From the NCBI RefSeq assembly GCF_051622035.1, contig NC_135364.1, positions 21,293,001 to 21,357,000 on the forward strand: 64,000 nt of DNA. The letters run 5' to 3'. Under the pieces are notes generated by a model, which saw nothing but the letters and a program-made list of their open reading frames with translations, searched no databases and was not told where the DNA came from. Of this stretch, positions 23,285 to 33,688 are shown one piece after another. The position numbers were made by a program, and so were the translations under genes. Source of the stretch: Arctopsyche grandis (Eukaryota; Arthropoda; Insecta; Trichoptera; Hydropsychidae). Every line of letters begins with the position of its first letter. The first letter of the stretch is position 1.

Positions 23285-23669
23285 GGGCGCAGACACCCTG
23301 AACCGTACGGCACGGCACGGCTTGCTTATGTAGACTCTAGCTGTGATGGTCGTATCCTCATGTAGTCGTTAATTCGTACGAATTAACGTACGACTTAATC
23401 GTTAATTCGTACGAATTAATCGTTAAGTCGTACGAATTAACGATTACATGAGGATACGACCTCCTACATTTCTTCAAATATGGGAATCACCGTTATCAAT
23501 CACTGTCAAACCTATGTCAATACAAGGATAAAATATCGCCGAATACACCTCAGGGGGTGATTGGTATTTGGCCTGGTTGCTATAGCTTAGATCAGGCGTG
23601 TTAGCGTTTTTTTAAGTGCAAAACTACATATCTATAAAAAAGAAACACGTACCTCTATGTGTCTGCGTC
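23285..23669 (+). mobile_element. Harbinger-like MITE family F, copy F2
   Basis: Starts TTA|GGGCGCAGACACC with CGTACGGCACGGC inside the terminal repeat and ends ...GTGTCTGCGTC. It has the family interior (ACAAGGATAAAATATC.CCGAA, CTCAGGGGGTG) plus a 112-bp palindrome near its left side. No transposase frame is present. Confidence 0.65.
23349..23460. repeat. 112-bp compound palindrome built from AATTCGTACGAATT units
   Basis: The outer arms GTCGTATCCTCATGTA and TACATGAGGATACGAC are fully complementary. Between them lie three palindromic units of the form CGTTAATTCGTACGAATTAACG, with small variants (AAGTCGTACGAATT). Confidence 0.85.
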
Positions 23670-24800
23670 TTTTTTTGTCAACAGATAAGTTGATAAACTC
23701 GCCACGATAGACTAATTTCTACATGTCTAACATAATTAGATTTATAGAATGACGTGTATTCAATTTTCTTTAACAAAGTATGTATGTCAGATGAAAATTA
23801 AAGTAGTGCTAAAAAAACTAATAAATTCTGGCCGGAATTGGGCATATCCATTGCTTCTACTTATGGGTGGTGTAGCATATTGCCAGGGGGAAGGATGATT
23901 TATGGCAACTTTCATTCTTGCACTTTTTTAGTTATCGGTTTGCAAAGCTGTTTTATTTTGTCTGTCCTGATTTATTGAGAAATATTATGTTAAAACTAAC
24001 CTAACTTAACACGCCGTGTAAAAAATGTCCATTAATCGAACGTCGATCAACTGCAGGTCGATGAATAAACAGGTACCCGTTTGCATCGTTGATCCTTTTT
24101 TAGTGACCTCTTCTTATTCAATGATGATACGTTATCATTGAATCGATTGATACTTCAATTTCTAGACGAATGGCGTGTCGCGCGACTTGTTTCGTACTCG
24201 TAAACGTGATGAAAAAGTCCGACTGACACAAGTGCAGAATTGCGTCTCCGTTCGATGTTTTTCGTTTTCTTTTTACTTAATTTTTTTTTTGTTTTTCAAG
24301 AAAAAATAAGTACATCACTGTCGTCGCAGAATTGCGGTAATTTTCAATGGAAGTTACGTTCGCATTTCAACGCCGGCGACTTTGCCGTGAATAATTGCGG
24401 TTTTGTGACGCAAAAACATCCATGTAGGTAAAATGCTGTGGTATCATTCATATCTCATTTGGAAGGAAGTCGAGGTTTTTTCTGTATAATATATTTTATC
24501 TTATCGAAAATGCGTTCAAACAAGTTGTTTTTTCATTCGTGGGGAAAGTAGTAAAAAGTTGATTTTGCAACATGAAAATCTGTACCGTAATTTTGAATTA
24601 GTTTCGCGTTCATTGCTCTACTTACTATGTAGTAGTATGATTTGATTGAAATATCTTACCCATATTTCATTTATTAAATGTGAATCGATTTATCGCATGT
24701 AATAATCAGTTCAATTTCTGTTCTGTGTATTATAACGCTAGTTTGGGAGAAGATTATTGCTTATCACCCATCCAAAATTGCTTCAAAACAAAGAAGTACA
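23670..24800. other. Intron 1 stretch without recognised features
   Basis: AT-rich with a few GC-richer patches (24160-24420). A 63-codon frame at 24240-24431 shows no domain. Confidence 0.4.
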
Positions 24801-25215
24801 TATGGATGTGACACTTGGACATTGAACGCCAAAATGCTGCACAAAGTCCAATGCACTGAAATAAGTATGGAACGTTGTGTGCTTGACATAACGAGGAAAG
24901 ACAGGAAACGGAATATGTGGGTGAGAAGTATGATAAGGGTGGTGGACATAGTAGATAGAGTAAAGAGATTGAAATGGCAATGGCCACGCGACTAGAAGAA
25001 TGGTCGAAAGGTGGAAAAAATAAGTGCTAGGATGGTACCCGAGAGAATGCAAAATGGTAAAAGGAAGACTGAAGGGAAAATGGTTAGGCGAAATTAGGAA
25101 AATTGTTAGGTCAGATGGATGAGAGTTGCGCAAAACAGAGTGGAAATGTATTGAAGAGGCTCACCATCCACTGCTGGATGACCAGCAGTGGATGGTGAGC
25201 GACTGTAGATGATGA
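24801..25215 (+). pseudogene. RTE-like LINE 3' end, reverse transcriptase C-terminus remnant (R1)
   Basis: From 24810 the frame reads DTWTLNAKMLHKVQ, then SMERCVLDITRKDRKRN and VVDIVDRVKRLKWQW for 61 codons. TAG follows at 24993, with later frame changes carrying GRLKGKWLGEIRKI. The pattern W-x-L, M-E-R-x-x-L-x-I, R-x-R-x-x-x, R-L-K-W-x-W and G-R-x-x-x-W-x-x-E-I/D is that of the C-terminal region of RTE-type endonuclease/reverse transcriptases. It ends near GATGATGAT, like R2-R5. Decayed and non-functional; the 116-codon - strand frame is its shadow. Confidence 0.7.
25159..25200. repeat. Perfect 19-bp hairpin at the LINE remnant's 3' end
   Basis: GCTCACCATCCACTGCTGG, then ATGA, then its exact reverse complement. 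The other LINE tails here hold only the right-hand arm (CAGCA.TGGATGGT), so the left arm looks newly templated. Confidence 0.9.
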
Positions 25216-25639
25216 TATGAGTAACTTTTTGACATTAGAAACTGTGAATCTTGGAACAATATAAATGTACTAAAATATATGTAAATATAATACATACATG
25301 TGAAAATGTGAATCAAAATTAGTAAGTCCATTGGGCAAAATTTCGTTCAATTATGATGAAGATGTAGTCATAAACAGTTTTGCTCGTGATTAATTTTGGG
25401 TTGTTTGCAAATTGTGTTTGATGTGAATTTCGGCAATAAATTACGACATTTATACAATGACCCTTTTTACATTATGTTTAAATTACCCATTCATTGGCTT
25501 TCTCAAAATTACATATGTGTGAAAGACACAGTATGTACCTCAGTCCCAATGTTAACATACGAAGTATCAATATAGTTATGTTTAAGTATACAAATTCAAA
25601 GCAATATGTTTTTACATTAATCTCATCCGTAGAGCCAGA

Positions 25640-25985
25640 AGCATAGCTTGGTGACTGCATTAATTCTAACCACCGAGAGATTGCCTGGTTCGATCCCGAG
25701 AGTTGACCTCGATTGAAATGAATTTATTCCGAGTATTATCTTCAATGCTGCTGGTCAGACTTGGATATTTGTGACTCCAAGTCGATCGTTTCCCACCAGA
25801 GTTTGCCAATTTATCTGATTTCATTGTTGAAACGGTTCCTCATCAGATTGGCAAAAACCATATTGAACACTTTTTGAATATGATTTCAAAATTAATAATA
25901 ATGTACAAGTTAAATACCGTCTATGTCGCTCATAGGCAACTCAGACAAAAACGGGTATACCGCCTTTCCTAAGAATACATAAATA
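25640..25985 (+). mobile_element. tRNA-headed SINE, copy S2
   Basis: The head has AGCATAGCTTGGTGACTGCA and a perfect B box GGTTCGATCCC. An extra segment precedes the family core (CTGCTGGTCAGACTTGG, GTGACTCCAAGTCGATCG, AGAGTTTGCCAATTTATCTG, AACGGTTCC). The 3' end has a divergent terminal hairpin (25914-25958, ATACC...GGTAT). It has the most tRNA-like head of the family here. Confidence 0.75.
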
Positions 25986-26008
25986 CATATATTACATCAT
26001 ATGAATGC

Positions 26009-26052
26009 AAGGATGTGGGAATCGGAATCATAATTCCGATACCCACATCCTT
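26009..26052. repeat. Near-perfect 44-bp palindrome
   Basis: AAGGATGTGGGAATCGGAAT pairs with ATTCCGATACCCACATCCTT across a tiny loop. Host element unknown. Confidence 0.85.
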
Positions 26053-26221
26053 ATTCAGAAGTCCGAATCTGATTTCACGCTTAAATCGCATTTTTTTGTA
26101 AACGAATATTGAATTACTAACTAAGAGTGACTAAGGGTGAAAACACTGAGTGGTATGGGACGTCACGTCTTTGGTAAACAGTGAATTTTCCCCAATCCGA
26201 ATTCGGGTGTACATAGTTGCA

Positions 26222-26466
26222 CGTGCAGAATGCATATGTTTGGTAGGTCGCACGTGTATGCATATCCATAAGCAACCGACAAGTTTCTCCTACATTTTTT
26301 CAAATATGGGATTCACCGTTATCGATCACTGTCAAGCAAGGATAAAATATCACCGAAAACACTCTAGGGGGTATTTTTGGGACTGTGTACCATGTATATA
26401 GTCAGGGGTGCTGCGTTTTTTTCGCATGTTTCACAAAAACACGCACCACTCAGTGTGTTTTCGTCC
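26222..26466 (+). mobile_element. Harbinger-like MITE family F, copy F3
   Basis: Contains the family interior (TTCAAATATGGGATTCACCG, TTATCGATCACTGTCAA, GGATAAAATATCACCGAAAA, CTAGGGGGT) and right end CACTCAGTGTGTTTTCGTCC. The left boundary is approximate. Confidence 0.55.
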
Positions 26467-26612
26467 ATACCAATACCTAATGTACGCTGATTTCAGACAG
26501 TATTTCTATCTTTGTCTTTATCTCGTGTTTAGATGAAATTGAGGAAAGGCCTAGTATTTGGAAAATGCATATATTTTTATTAGTATCATGTACATACATG
26601 TTTCGGTGATTA

Positions 26613-26859
26613 CATCCCAAATATGAATCTCACAAGGATAACCGCTGCTACGAAAATCGCTCGCGCGGCTCTCCTGTCGCACGAAAATTCGTCACATTTG
26701 TCGTACAGAAAACTGCCCAAATCTCGTATAAAAAAGCATTTGCTGGGCAGTTTTCTGAACACGCAATTTTCCTGTGCGACCAATTTTCGTGTGATTGGAG
26801 TATCGCGCGAGATATTTTCGTAGCGGCGGTTATCCTGGTAGCGATTCACGTTTGGGATG
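26613..26859. mobile_element. Palindromic MITE with TA flanks, copy C
   Basis: The termini CATCCCAAA...GGATAACCGCTGCTACGAAA and the complementary right end lie between TA dinucleotides (26611-26612 and 26860-26861). Inner arms also pair (AAAACTGCCCA versus TGGGCAGTTTT). TA flanks suggest Tc1/mariner mobilisation. A 79-codon frame crosses the palindrome but is a by-product. Confidence 0.65.
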
Positions 26860-27139
26860 TAACCCGTTTACCACATACATATACATATATTATTATAATA
26901 TTTTTAAATTAAATGTTTATGATTTATATCAGCTCATTAATGTATTTTTACTTTAGACATATTCGAACATTGTTCGATCGAGAGAAAATCATAATTTTTA
27001 CATTATTAAATCGTAGTTTTGTGTTTTTTCAATGACTCCACAGCCCTGATTGAATGTCTATAATGAGGACCGGATTGTTCACATCTTATTTTATAACAAT
27101 ATAATTCGAAGCCCAACAGTTTTCGATCCCCACAAAAAA

Positions 27140-27650
27140 CAATTGAGACATCATCATACGCGCGCGCTGAGTAGCCTCTTCCGAGGTGTTCGCGTCTCAA
27201 TCTCACGTATGCGTGCATCCCGCTCGCACCCACGGCATAGGTTCAGAGGTCTCTTCAGACCCGAGAAGAGGAGAAGAACGCGTGCGTACGCAAGAAAACG
27301 AAAACGAGACTTGCGGTGACCATACGTAAATTTCCACATCGTACGACAATCGCGAGCCGGGGATCGCGCGTCGGACGAAGAATGCCGTCGATGAAGTTAT
27401 CTCGGTTTTCGAATGTGGCATTGTGGTCCGGGTGAGTAGGGTCCCACATTGTGTCGGAGATCGCACGGTGACCCTCCGTGATCGGGTAGGTAGAGGTCGG
27501 GTTCCGCCAATAATGATAATGGCGCCGTGAATGGCTCGCGTTTTCGTTTTTGTGTGCGGCTCTTCTCCGTGTGCGGGATCCCGAGCGGTTGCTGACCTGA
27601 TGACTTAGCGGTTCCAATCCGGCACATATGTACCGCAAAGACGTACGTAC
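27140..27650. promoter_or_regulatory. GC/CpG-rich island in ptc intron 1
   Basis: About 500 bp of GC-rich, CpG-containing, repeat-free DNA about 7 kb downstream of exon 1, in strong contrast to the AT-rich surroundings. Long open frames occur on both strands, as expected from composition. There is no recognisable domain and no clear splice-bounded exon. The best reading is an intronic enhancer or an alternative promoter. Confidence 0.35.
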
Positions 27651-27777
27651 GTGTCAATCCTTAAAAGTTTATGGATTTTTTGATGATGTCTGTTCAAAAT
27701 TTTTGACATTCTTGTCTTGTTTGCGTTGATGGATTTGAATTGGGGTGTTCTGATGTTTTTCTGTGTATACTTACTAC

Positions 27778-28163
27778 GGATGACCGTCACCCCACCGAAC
27801 GTTCGTTTGTCGAAAAATCGAAAATGCTCGTTTACCATGCATATATATGAAAAACGGTTAGTATATATATCAGTGGCGTGCGGTAAAACTCTCTCCCCCC
27901 GTCGTACATCCTCACTTAATTTGCGCGAGCAGGATACAGCAGGAATAGGCTTTTCCTTCCGTATCCTACGCGCGCACATTAAACAAGGCTGTATGACAAA
28001 AAGAGAGATAATTTCCCCGCATGTCACTCATATATATTTTATATACATAGTACCGTTTACCATGCACCCTTTTTTTTGATCTTTCGACTTAAGATTTTTC
28101 GATCTTTGCCTTCCGATATTTGCTTTTTCGTTCTTTTGACTTTCGGTGCCGTGAGGTAGACCC
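27778..28163. mobile_element. MULE-like foldback element, copy D1, with nested hAT-like MITE
   Basis: Flanked by an exact 9-bp duplication ACTTACTAC (27769-27777 and 28164-28172). The right half carries CCGTTTACCATGCACC, TTTGATCTTTCGACTTAAGAT, TTTGCCTTCCGATATTTG and GACC. All of these are shared with D2 (51809-52183). The middle is occupied by a separate CAGTGGCGTGC element (27871-28029). Confidence 0.75.
27871..28029. mobile_element. hAT-like palindromic MITE, copy E2, nested in D1
   Basis: Starts CAGTGGCGTGCGGT and ends ...CGCATGTCACTC, a decayed complement. The arms carry CTTAATTTGCGCGAGCAGGAT and the decayed complement, the same core as copy E1 (46301-46461) and the centre of D2. Confidence 0.65.
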
Positions 28164-28289
28164 ACTTACTACATATGTTTTTGGAGGATTGAACCCGTAT
28201 TTATATTACTATTACCTGTTCAAAAAAGCTCATTCGAACGGATATTTTTGTTGATTTTTATATGCTTTTTATTATTACTAAATTATGTG

Positions 28290-28440
28290 CACAATACATC
28301 TTATATGTATTTTAATAGCTACTGATCTACTGATAATTTTCTATTTTACAATTTAATTTTGTTAGTAATCATAGTATTATATTATTCTAATGTTAATGTA
28401 CAGCATAATAGGAAAAATAGCTCAAAAACTTATTTACAAT
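28290..28440 (+). repeat. Dispersed repeat Q, copy 2
   Basis: Colinear with 19312-19475 (CAATACATCTTA, TAATAGCTACTGATC, TCTATTTTACA, TAATGTTAATG, ACAGCATAATAGGAAAAA). The family is unclassified. Confidence 0.5.
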
Positions 28441-29425
28441 TATTATAAATGCTCATAATACATCTAATACATAATATTAATTAAAGACTCTCTAAAGTCG
28501 ACGACCTAAAACAGATTGTGTTTAGGTAATCTATATGTTGAGAGAAATATGTAAATGAGCTAATTCTTAGAAAAGCTGGGACTCCAATGGGAACTGATCT
28601 CAAGATAGTTTAGTCCTAATTGTGTATGAAATTCCAAATTCAATGTTATTTGAAAATCGTTTATGTATGTCTTCCTCTTTATTTATTTACACTTTTAGAC
28701 ATTAAGTGTGTACTTGAGACTCACAGAAGCAATCGAAGCTCCTTATTTGTTTCAGTCCAATCTTTCATCCTCAACGTACGCACGTATGATACAGTGTGCT
28801 TTTTCGTTTACAATAAAAAAATAAATTACAAGTAAAAAACATATAAATAAACGTAATTTATTCAACGAAGTCGCAAAAGTTATGGAGCGCTCATTATCTT
28901 CTCTGTCGGATCGCCGTACCAATTGATTCAGTCCCGTATATATATTTATACGCGTTATTATCTCTACTTTGGCGGTCCACATAAATACGTGTAAGCGCCT
29001 GGGCTTCTCAAACTGTTCATATACATGTATACACAAAGCACACACACACATACCGTGTGTACGATGTCTTTATTATGTCGAGTTTTTAATGCTATGTGTA
29101 CATATCTTGTTTTTTTTTCGTGTGTAGTTTTTACGGTACACAACTATTATGTGTTCCCCTTTGATGAAACACGCTCTTATTATTATGACTCACGACTATT
29201 ATAGATAAAAAGCCTTAGAAGCCGGAGAACATTAGCGTTATTGCGAGAGGTCGCCAAATAGCATACTATTACCGGTTGATGGATTACTAGAGATAAGTTG
29301 TACCGAATAATAATGAAGACATCAAATATTGTACAAGAGTAAAATTAACTAAAAAAAAAAAAATTATACGTTGTATGATTTATATGTCGATTTTAGTTTT
29401 TGCGTGTATTTTACAGGTGCAAAAT
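28441..29425. other. Intron 1 stretch downstream of the possible - strand exon
   Basis: AT-rich. If the - strand frame at 29752 is spliced, its next exon should lie here or further left. A 99-codon - strand frame (28752-29051) is the only sizeable candidate and has no recognisable domain. Confidence 0.3.
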
Positions 29426-29752
29426 TCAAAAAGGATACCTGTCTGGCCGACGAAATTGTGTTAGTATATGTTTTAATGTGATTTCATAATTTTCTATACC
29501 ATGCAAAATACGATGCACCTGCTCCTTTCGTCGAGACTCGTAATAAACCCTGTTATCCTGGGACTGATTTATAAAAGGCACCTTTTCGATTTTTTTATTT
29601 GAATGAAAAAATAAACGATTCACCTGCATACTTTCCGTCAACATTTTAACAAGGTTGTTAAATTCTTGTATGAATTTATTGCGGTATTTTTCATCAAATG
29701 TTTTGTCTGCTGTGTATATAAATTCATCAATCTTAAATTTCGATTTGGCCAT
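29426..29752 (-). CDS. Hypothetical protein or first exon, 108 codons
   Basis: Not recognised. Unlike most frames in this window, the protein is charged, non-repetitive and globular-looking (MAKSKFKIDEFIYTADKTF..., many K/R/E/D/Q/N). The start is in a good context (TTCAAATGGCC). The frame either stops after RRPDRYPF at 29426, or is an exon ending at 29439, where AGACAG|GTATCC makes a reasonable donor (104 codons plus 2 nt). No signal peptide or membrane segment is evident. It lies within ptc intron 1 on the opposite strand, so it would be a nested gene. It could still be a chance frame. Confidence 0.4.
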   Translation of the reverse strand: MAKSKFKIDEFIYTADKTFDEKYRNKFIQEFNNLVKMLTESMQVNRLFFHSNKKIEKVPFINQSQDNRVYYESRRKEQVHRILHGIENYEITLKHILTQFRRPDRYPF

Positions 29753-30131
29753 TTGAATGTGTTTATAATCGACTGGTAGTTAACAATATTGCGGTTGATT
29801 TGTTTCTGATTGTATGCATATTAGCACGGCGCGATACGACGTGACACTACACAAGTAGCGATGTTTTAATTGGAGATTCTGTAAATTTGTCCTCGAATAT
29901 GTTTTTTAATCTAATCTTAGAGAAATTGATTTCTAATGAGAATCTTAAATATCACGATGCAATGCTAAAAATTGGAATGATACACTATGAAATTCGTTTT
30001 TCGTGTTACGTGAGCGGAAATATATTTAAATATCGAATTTTGACTGGGGCAGTATCCTTTCAGGGCGAGGCTAGTTTCCAATGGGCCGTATATACATATA
30101 TCAAAAGAGCAACACGGAACGAGGGATACAA

Positions 30132-30327
30132 GGGAGCAGACACACAGAGGTACACGGCACTTAGATAGTTTTATACATGTAAAAAAACGCTAGCTCGCAT
30201 AATCTATGCTGTGGCACCCGGACCTAAAATCCTTGTAGGAAAACTTGAAGGGAAAAAACCCCTGCGGATTCTTCATCACAGAAGACCAAGAACGCGCCCG
30301 TGCCGTTCGATTCAGTGTGTATGCGCC
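30132..30327 (-). mobile_element. Harbinger-like MITE family F, copy F4 (short)
   Basis: The left end GGGAGCAGACACACAGAGG and right end CGTTCGATTCAGTGTGTATGCGCC are inverted repeats. TTA follows at 30328-30330. The interior keeps ACATGTAAAAAAACGCTAGC and GGCACCC. It is shorter than the other copies. Confidence 0.6.
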
Positions 30328-30330
30328 TTA

Positions 30331-31860
30331 TAGCAATTGCCCAGTGTGCATCGTGTTATTAGTTTTGACTATTCGACACTAATACCAGGTTGACACGATT
30401 ACCGAACTCGGACCGAGTGCATTAGTCGTGTTTCACTATGAAATTTTATGCACATTGAAGCTACGCGACATGATAGGATGTCATCAAAAACGAGTCACTC
30501 CATTATGTCCAGGTATTGAAAATACATACATCTTCAAACATATCTATATATAGATAGGAGTTTTGAAAATAAGTAATGAAATAAAATGACAATTTAAATT
30601 AAATACATAAAATGTGTTGACTACAGTTTTCAAGCAATTGTTTAGTTTTTTACATAATTAAATTTACAAGCGTGTCGTTTAATGACCGCAATAATCGTAC
30701 CGTTTTATTGATTTGTTCTTTGTCGTTTGTATGCTAATGTATATTATTAATTTTGGCCGTTATTAGTCAAAGGAAGACTTTTTTTCGCGGTAAAAATAAA
30801 ACATGAAAAAGGATGTACTTTTTGGTACGTTTTCCAGGTGCGACGACGCTTTGTGTGTGTCTTAATTCGTTTTTAATGATGTTTTGTATCCACGCGCGTG
30901 TGTGTGGGTGTATTCGAGTCTTCAAAAGATCTCCTCTGAAATATTTTAACGACTCATTGTGTATAAAATAAGACATTATGGGAAGAGGGTAACTCTTTAT
31001 AAAGTTTATTTTTCGCATACTTTGATCATCAGAAGAATATACATATATTATATGTAAAGGAGGAACATCAAACATTTGCATACTTATGATTGAATATAAA
31101 TATTTGAAATATAATACGATATCTGATGTTTTACGTAAGTAATATTTTTCCTGTAGTAATTTGAGCTATGCATATCCATCCAATATTTGAATGGTAGATA
31201 GGATGAATCTAGAAAAGAATTCTGACTAAAGGCAAATCTAAGTTAATTCATAAATATGGGTCAACGACTCTTCTTTTCGTATAAACGTAGACTAAAACCT
31301 GTTCCACACGCGGCCAGTTTAACTCTAGTAGAGAAACGTTAAATGTTACAACCCTCAGATGTGAGAATATGAAATGAACTTTTCCCTTCATTTTTTGGAA
31401 ATGGTGAGGACATATTGCTAAAAGATCAAACGGACCAAGGACTTGAATGACATCGAAGATAGTTTCAAAGATAGCACAGCACAGACCGACAACTGCACTC
31501 AAACAACAGTACGATAAATATTTAGTACATTCTATATACTTATAGACATTCCACATGTTTCTTAAAACGATATATTCATACTATACAGCAGTAGGTACAT
31601 GTAACCGAAATGTATCAAGCCAGTTTTCCTTGGCCACTGTAGAAATATTCACGCATGACGTCATATTGGTGAGTGCACCCGTACTGACGAAAGTGCTGTC
31701 ATACGCATATGAATATTTTCGTATACGACTCAACGATTACGACGCAAGCAACATTGCGCCGTATCGTCTTGCCGATGTTGTCTTGCATTTGTCAAAAACA
31801 AGCCTAAACCATTCGCTACTGTATCGTGTGAATATAAGTACTTTTTTACGTACAGTGCTG
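30331..31860. other. Intron 1 stretch, no assured gene
   Basis: Frames of 104 (30767-31081, -), 102 (31248-31556, -) and 138 codons (31555-31971, +) lie here. The last runs into a SINE. None shows a recognisable domain. Confidence 0.35.
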
Positions 31861-31861
31861 T

Positions 31862-32215
31862 TGACGTGCAATGTTCAAATCCCACTGGTTTCTGCTGGCC
31901 AGAACTTAGACTTGAAACCCCAGGTCGATCGTGTACTATCAGAGTTTGCCAATTTATCTAATTTTTATTGAAGCGGTTCCAACAAATTGGCAACCTTACA
32001 TATTTTCTCGCAAATCTCGCAAAGTTTTCAACAATCTAAAATTTCGCTGAATTGTATAAAATGCTGCAAATTTACAAATTTTACCATAAATGTCTTTGTG
32101 GATGTTAATTGATATGTATTTACTTTGTATAATACTATAATACTTGTATCAAATGTACAATTTTTCTGACTAGGAAGGCGCATTAAGGTTACCTGTTAGG
32201 TCTTCCTGGTATATA
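31862..32215 (+). mobile_element. tRNA-headed SINE, copy S3
   Basis: Family core CTGCTGGCCAGAACTTAGAC, CAGAGTTTGCCAATTTATCT and GCGGTTCCAACAAATTGGC, then TATAAAATGCTGCAAA. The terminal hairpin is at 32168-32210 (AGGAAG...CTTCCT with loop GCGCATTAAGGTTACCTGTTA). The B box is decayed (TGTTCAAATCCC). Confidence 0.75.
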
Positions 32216-32489
32216 TTAAAATATACCCAATATACATAGGTATATCAGAAGTGTGTAATCAAATGTACAATCTAGAATGAAAGCATGTTGAAAATTATAA
32301 TGATGATCTTCTACCACTTGGTTACTAGAACTTGAACACTTGAAGTCGGTACTCATTCGTACATACGTATAAATACTGAAAGCTGTAAAACCAGCAAATT
32401 GTCAATTAGCAACCAAACTAAAATGAATGCCAACATGCACTCACAGCTCGGAACGGTTTGAACTGCAGTATATCGTAGCAGGTGCATCG

Positions 32490-32760
32490 TCGTCATTCAC
32501 GTGTCTTGCAAAATGCATCGTTTAAATTACCACCGAAGTGCACACGTACTTACGCACGCCACAACAGACGGACGTCCCTGCAATTTATGGGGTCCTATTT
32601 CGGAGTTAATGACTTTATTGTGGCCAATTAAAAAGGCGCATGAAACTCGGAAGCTGCATGACGACCCCTTTCCGAGTTTCTCGTCAATCATCGTGGTCCG
32701 CGTGTGCGACGGACAGAACAAAAAAAGGGATAATTATCACCGTTGATGGCTTTAATTTCA
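32490..32760. promoter_or_regulatory. Repeat-free GC-richer block: candidate intronic enhancer
   Basis: Contains E-box CACGTG, and Hox/Cad-like TTTATTG and GCCAATTAAAA motifs in a compact, repeat-free segment. Open frames on both strands (81 and 64 codons) are not protein-like. Function is inferred. Confidence 0.25.
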
Positions 32761-33688
32761 CCTGTTTCTCGCCAGAGTGATGTTTTTTTGCTGTTTTGGT
32801 ATTCATTTTCTTCTTTGTAAGATTAATTCTGCACCAATCCATGTATTTTTCCATATTTTATTTTAAAAATGGGCCCAAAGATTGATGAAATTTAGATACC
32901 CTCCATTTTCTGGCGTAAATAATTTATTATGTACTTCAGAAAATAATACAAGTCGAACAAAAAAAAAAAAAAGCGATTTTTACTTTATCTATGTACGTAG
33001 TAACAATAGAAGAAATTTTGTGATCATGCGAAAATTCGAACTCGAGATTTTTACTGATTCGAAATCAGAATCGATTACTGATCACGTTTTCATGATCTAG
33101 AAAAAATGTGTGTGTGTGTCTGTGTATTTTGCGGATTTTTTGAACAACGTTAGTCCTATCGAACTGAAACTTAAAAAACTTCGGTTACTGAAATTCGTAT
33201 CGACTCGACGTAATTTTTTTTAGGTAGAGGTGCATGAATGAAACTTGTAAGAGGACCCCAATTGACCTGTAATCGGTTAGATCTACCATATTTGTATTGT
33301 ATATAAAAATGCAAGGTCACAAAAATGTTTTTACCGCATGAAGCCCCTCTGGCGTTGATTGCGATACTGCAATTTCACACTTAAGTAAACTTTTAAAGGG
33401 GAAAATTTTAAGAGTGGTTTATTTTAAATTTTTTTTTTCAAGGTCCAAAACCGTTTCGTGGTTGTTTGGAGTTGACGCGTGACTTGTCCGTAATCGGATA
33501 TGCGCGGAAGTGCACCGGTTAATGAAGAGATGCATTAGTTGCATTCCACGCCTCGGGTTTATATTACGCATTATAATAAAGATTCAAATTTATACTTTAC
33601 ATTATTGACCTTTGCTATATCTGGCAATACGCATTGAGTTTTAGATATCTGAATGCTAAGCTGTTTTGCACGATTTTCATCAGACTAA
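32761..33688. other. Intron 1 stretch, AT-rich
   Basis: No gene or classified repeat seen. There is a short GT run near 33107-33125. Confidence 0.4.

Noticed and set aside
31555..31971. 138-codon + strand frame
   Set aside because: Its last third is SINE S3 (B-box remnant and core) and the rest shows no domain.
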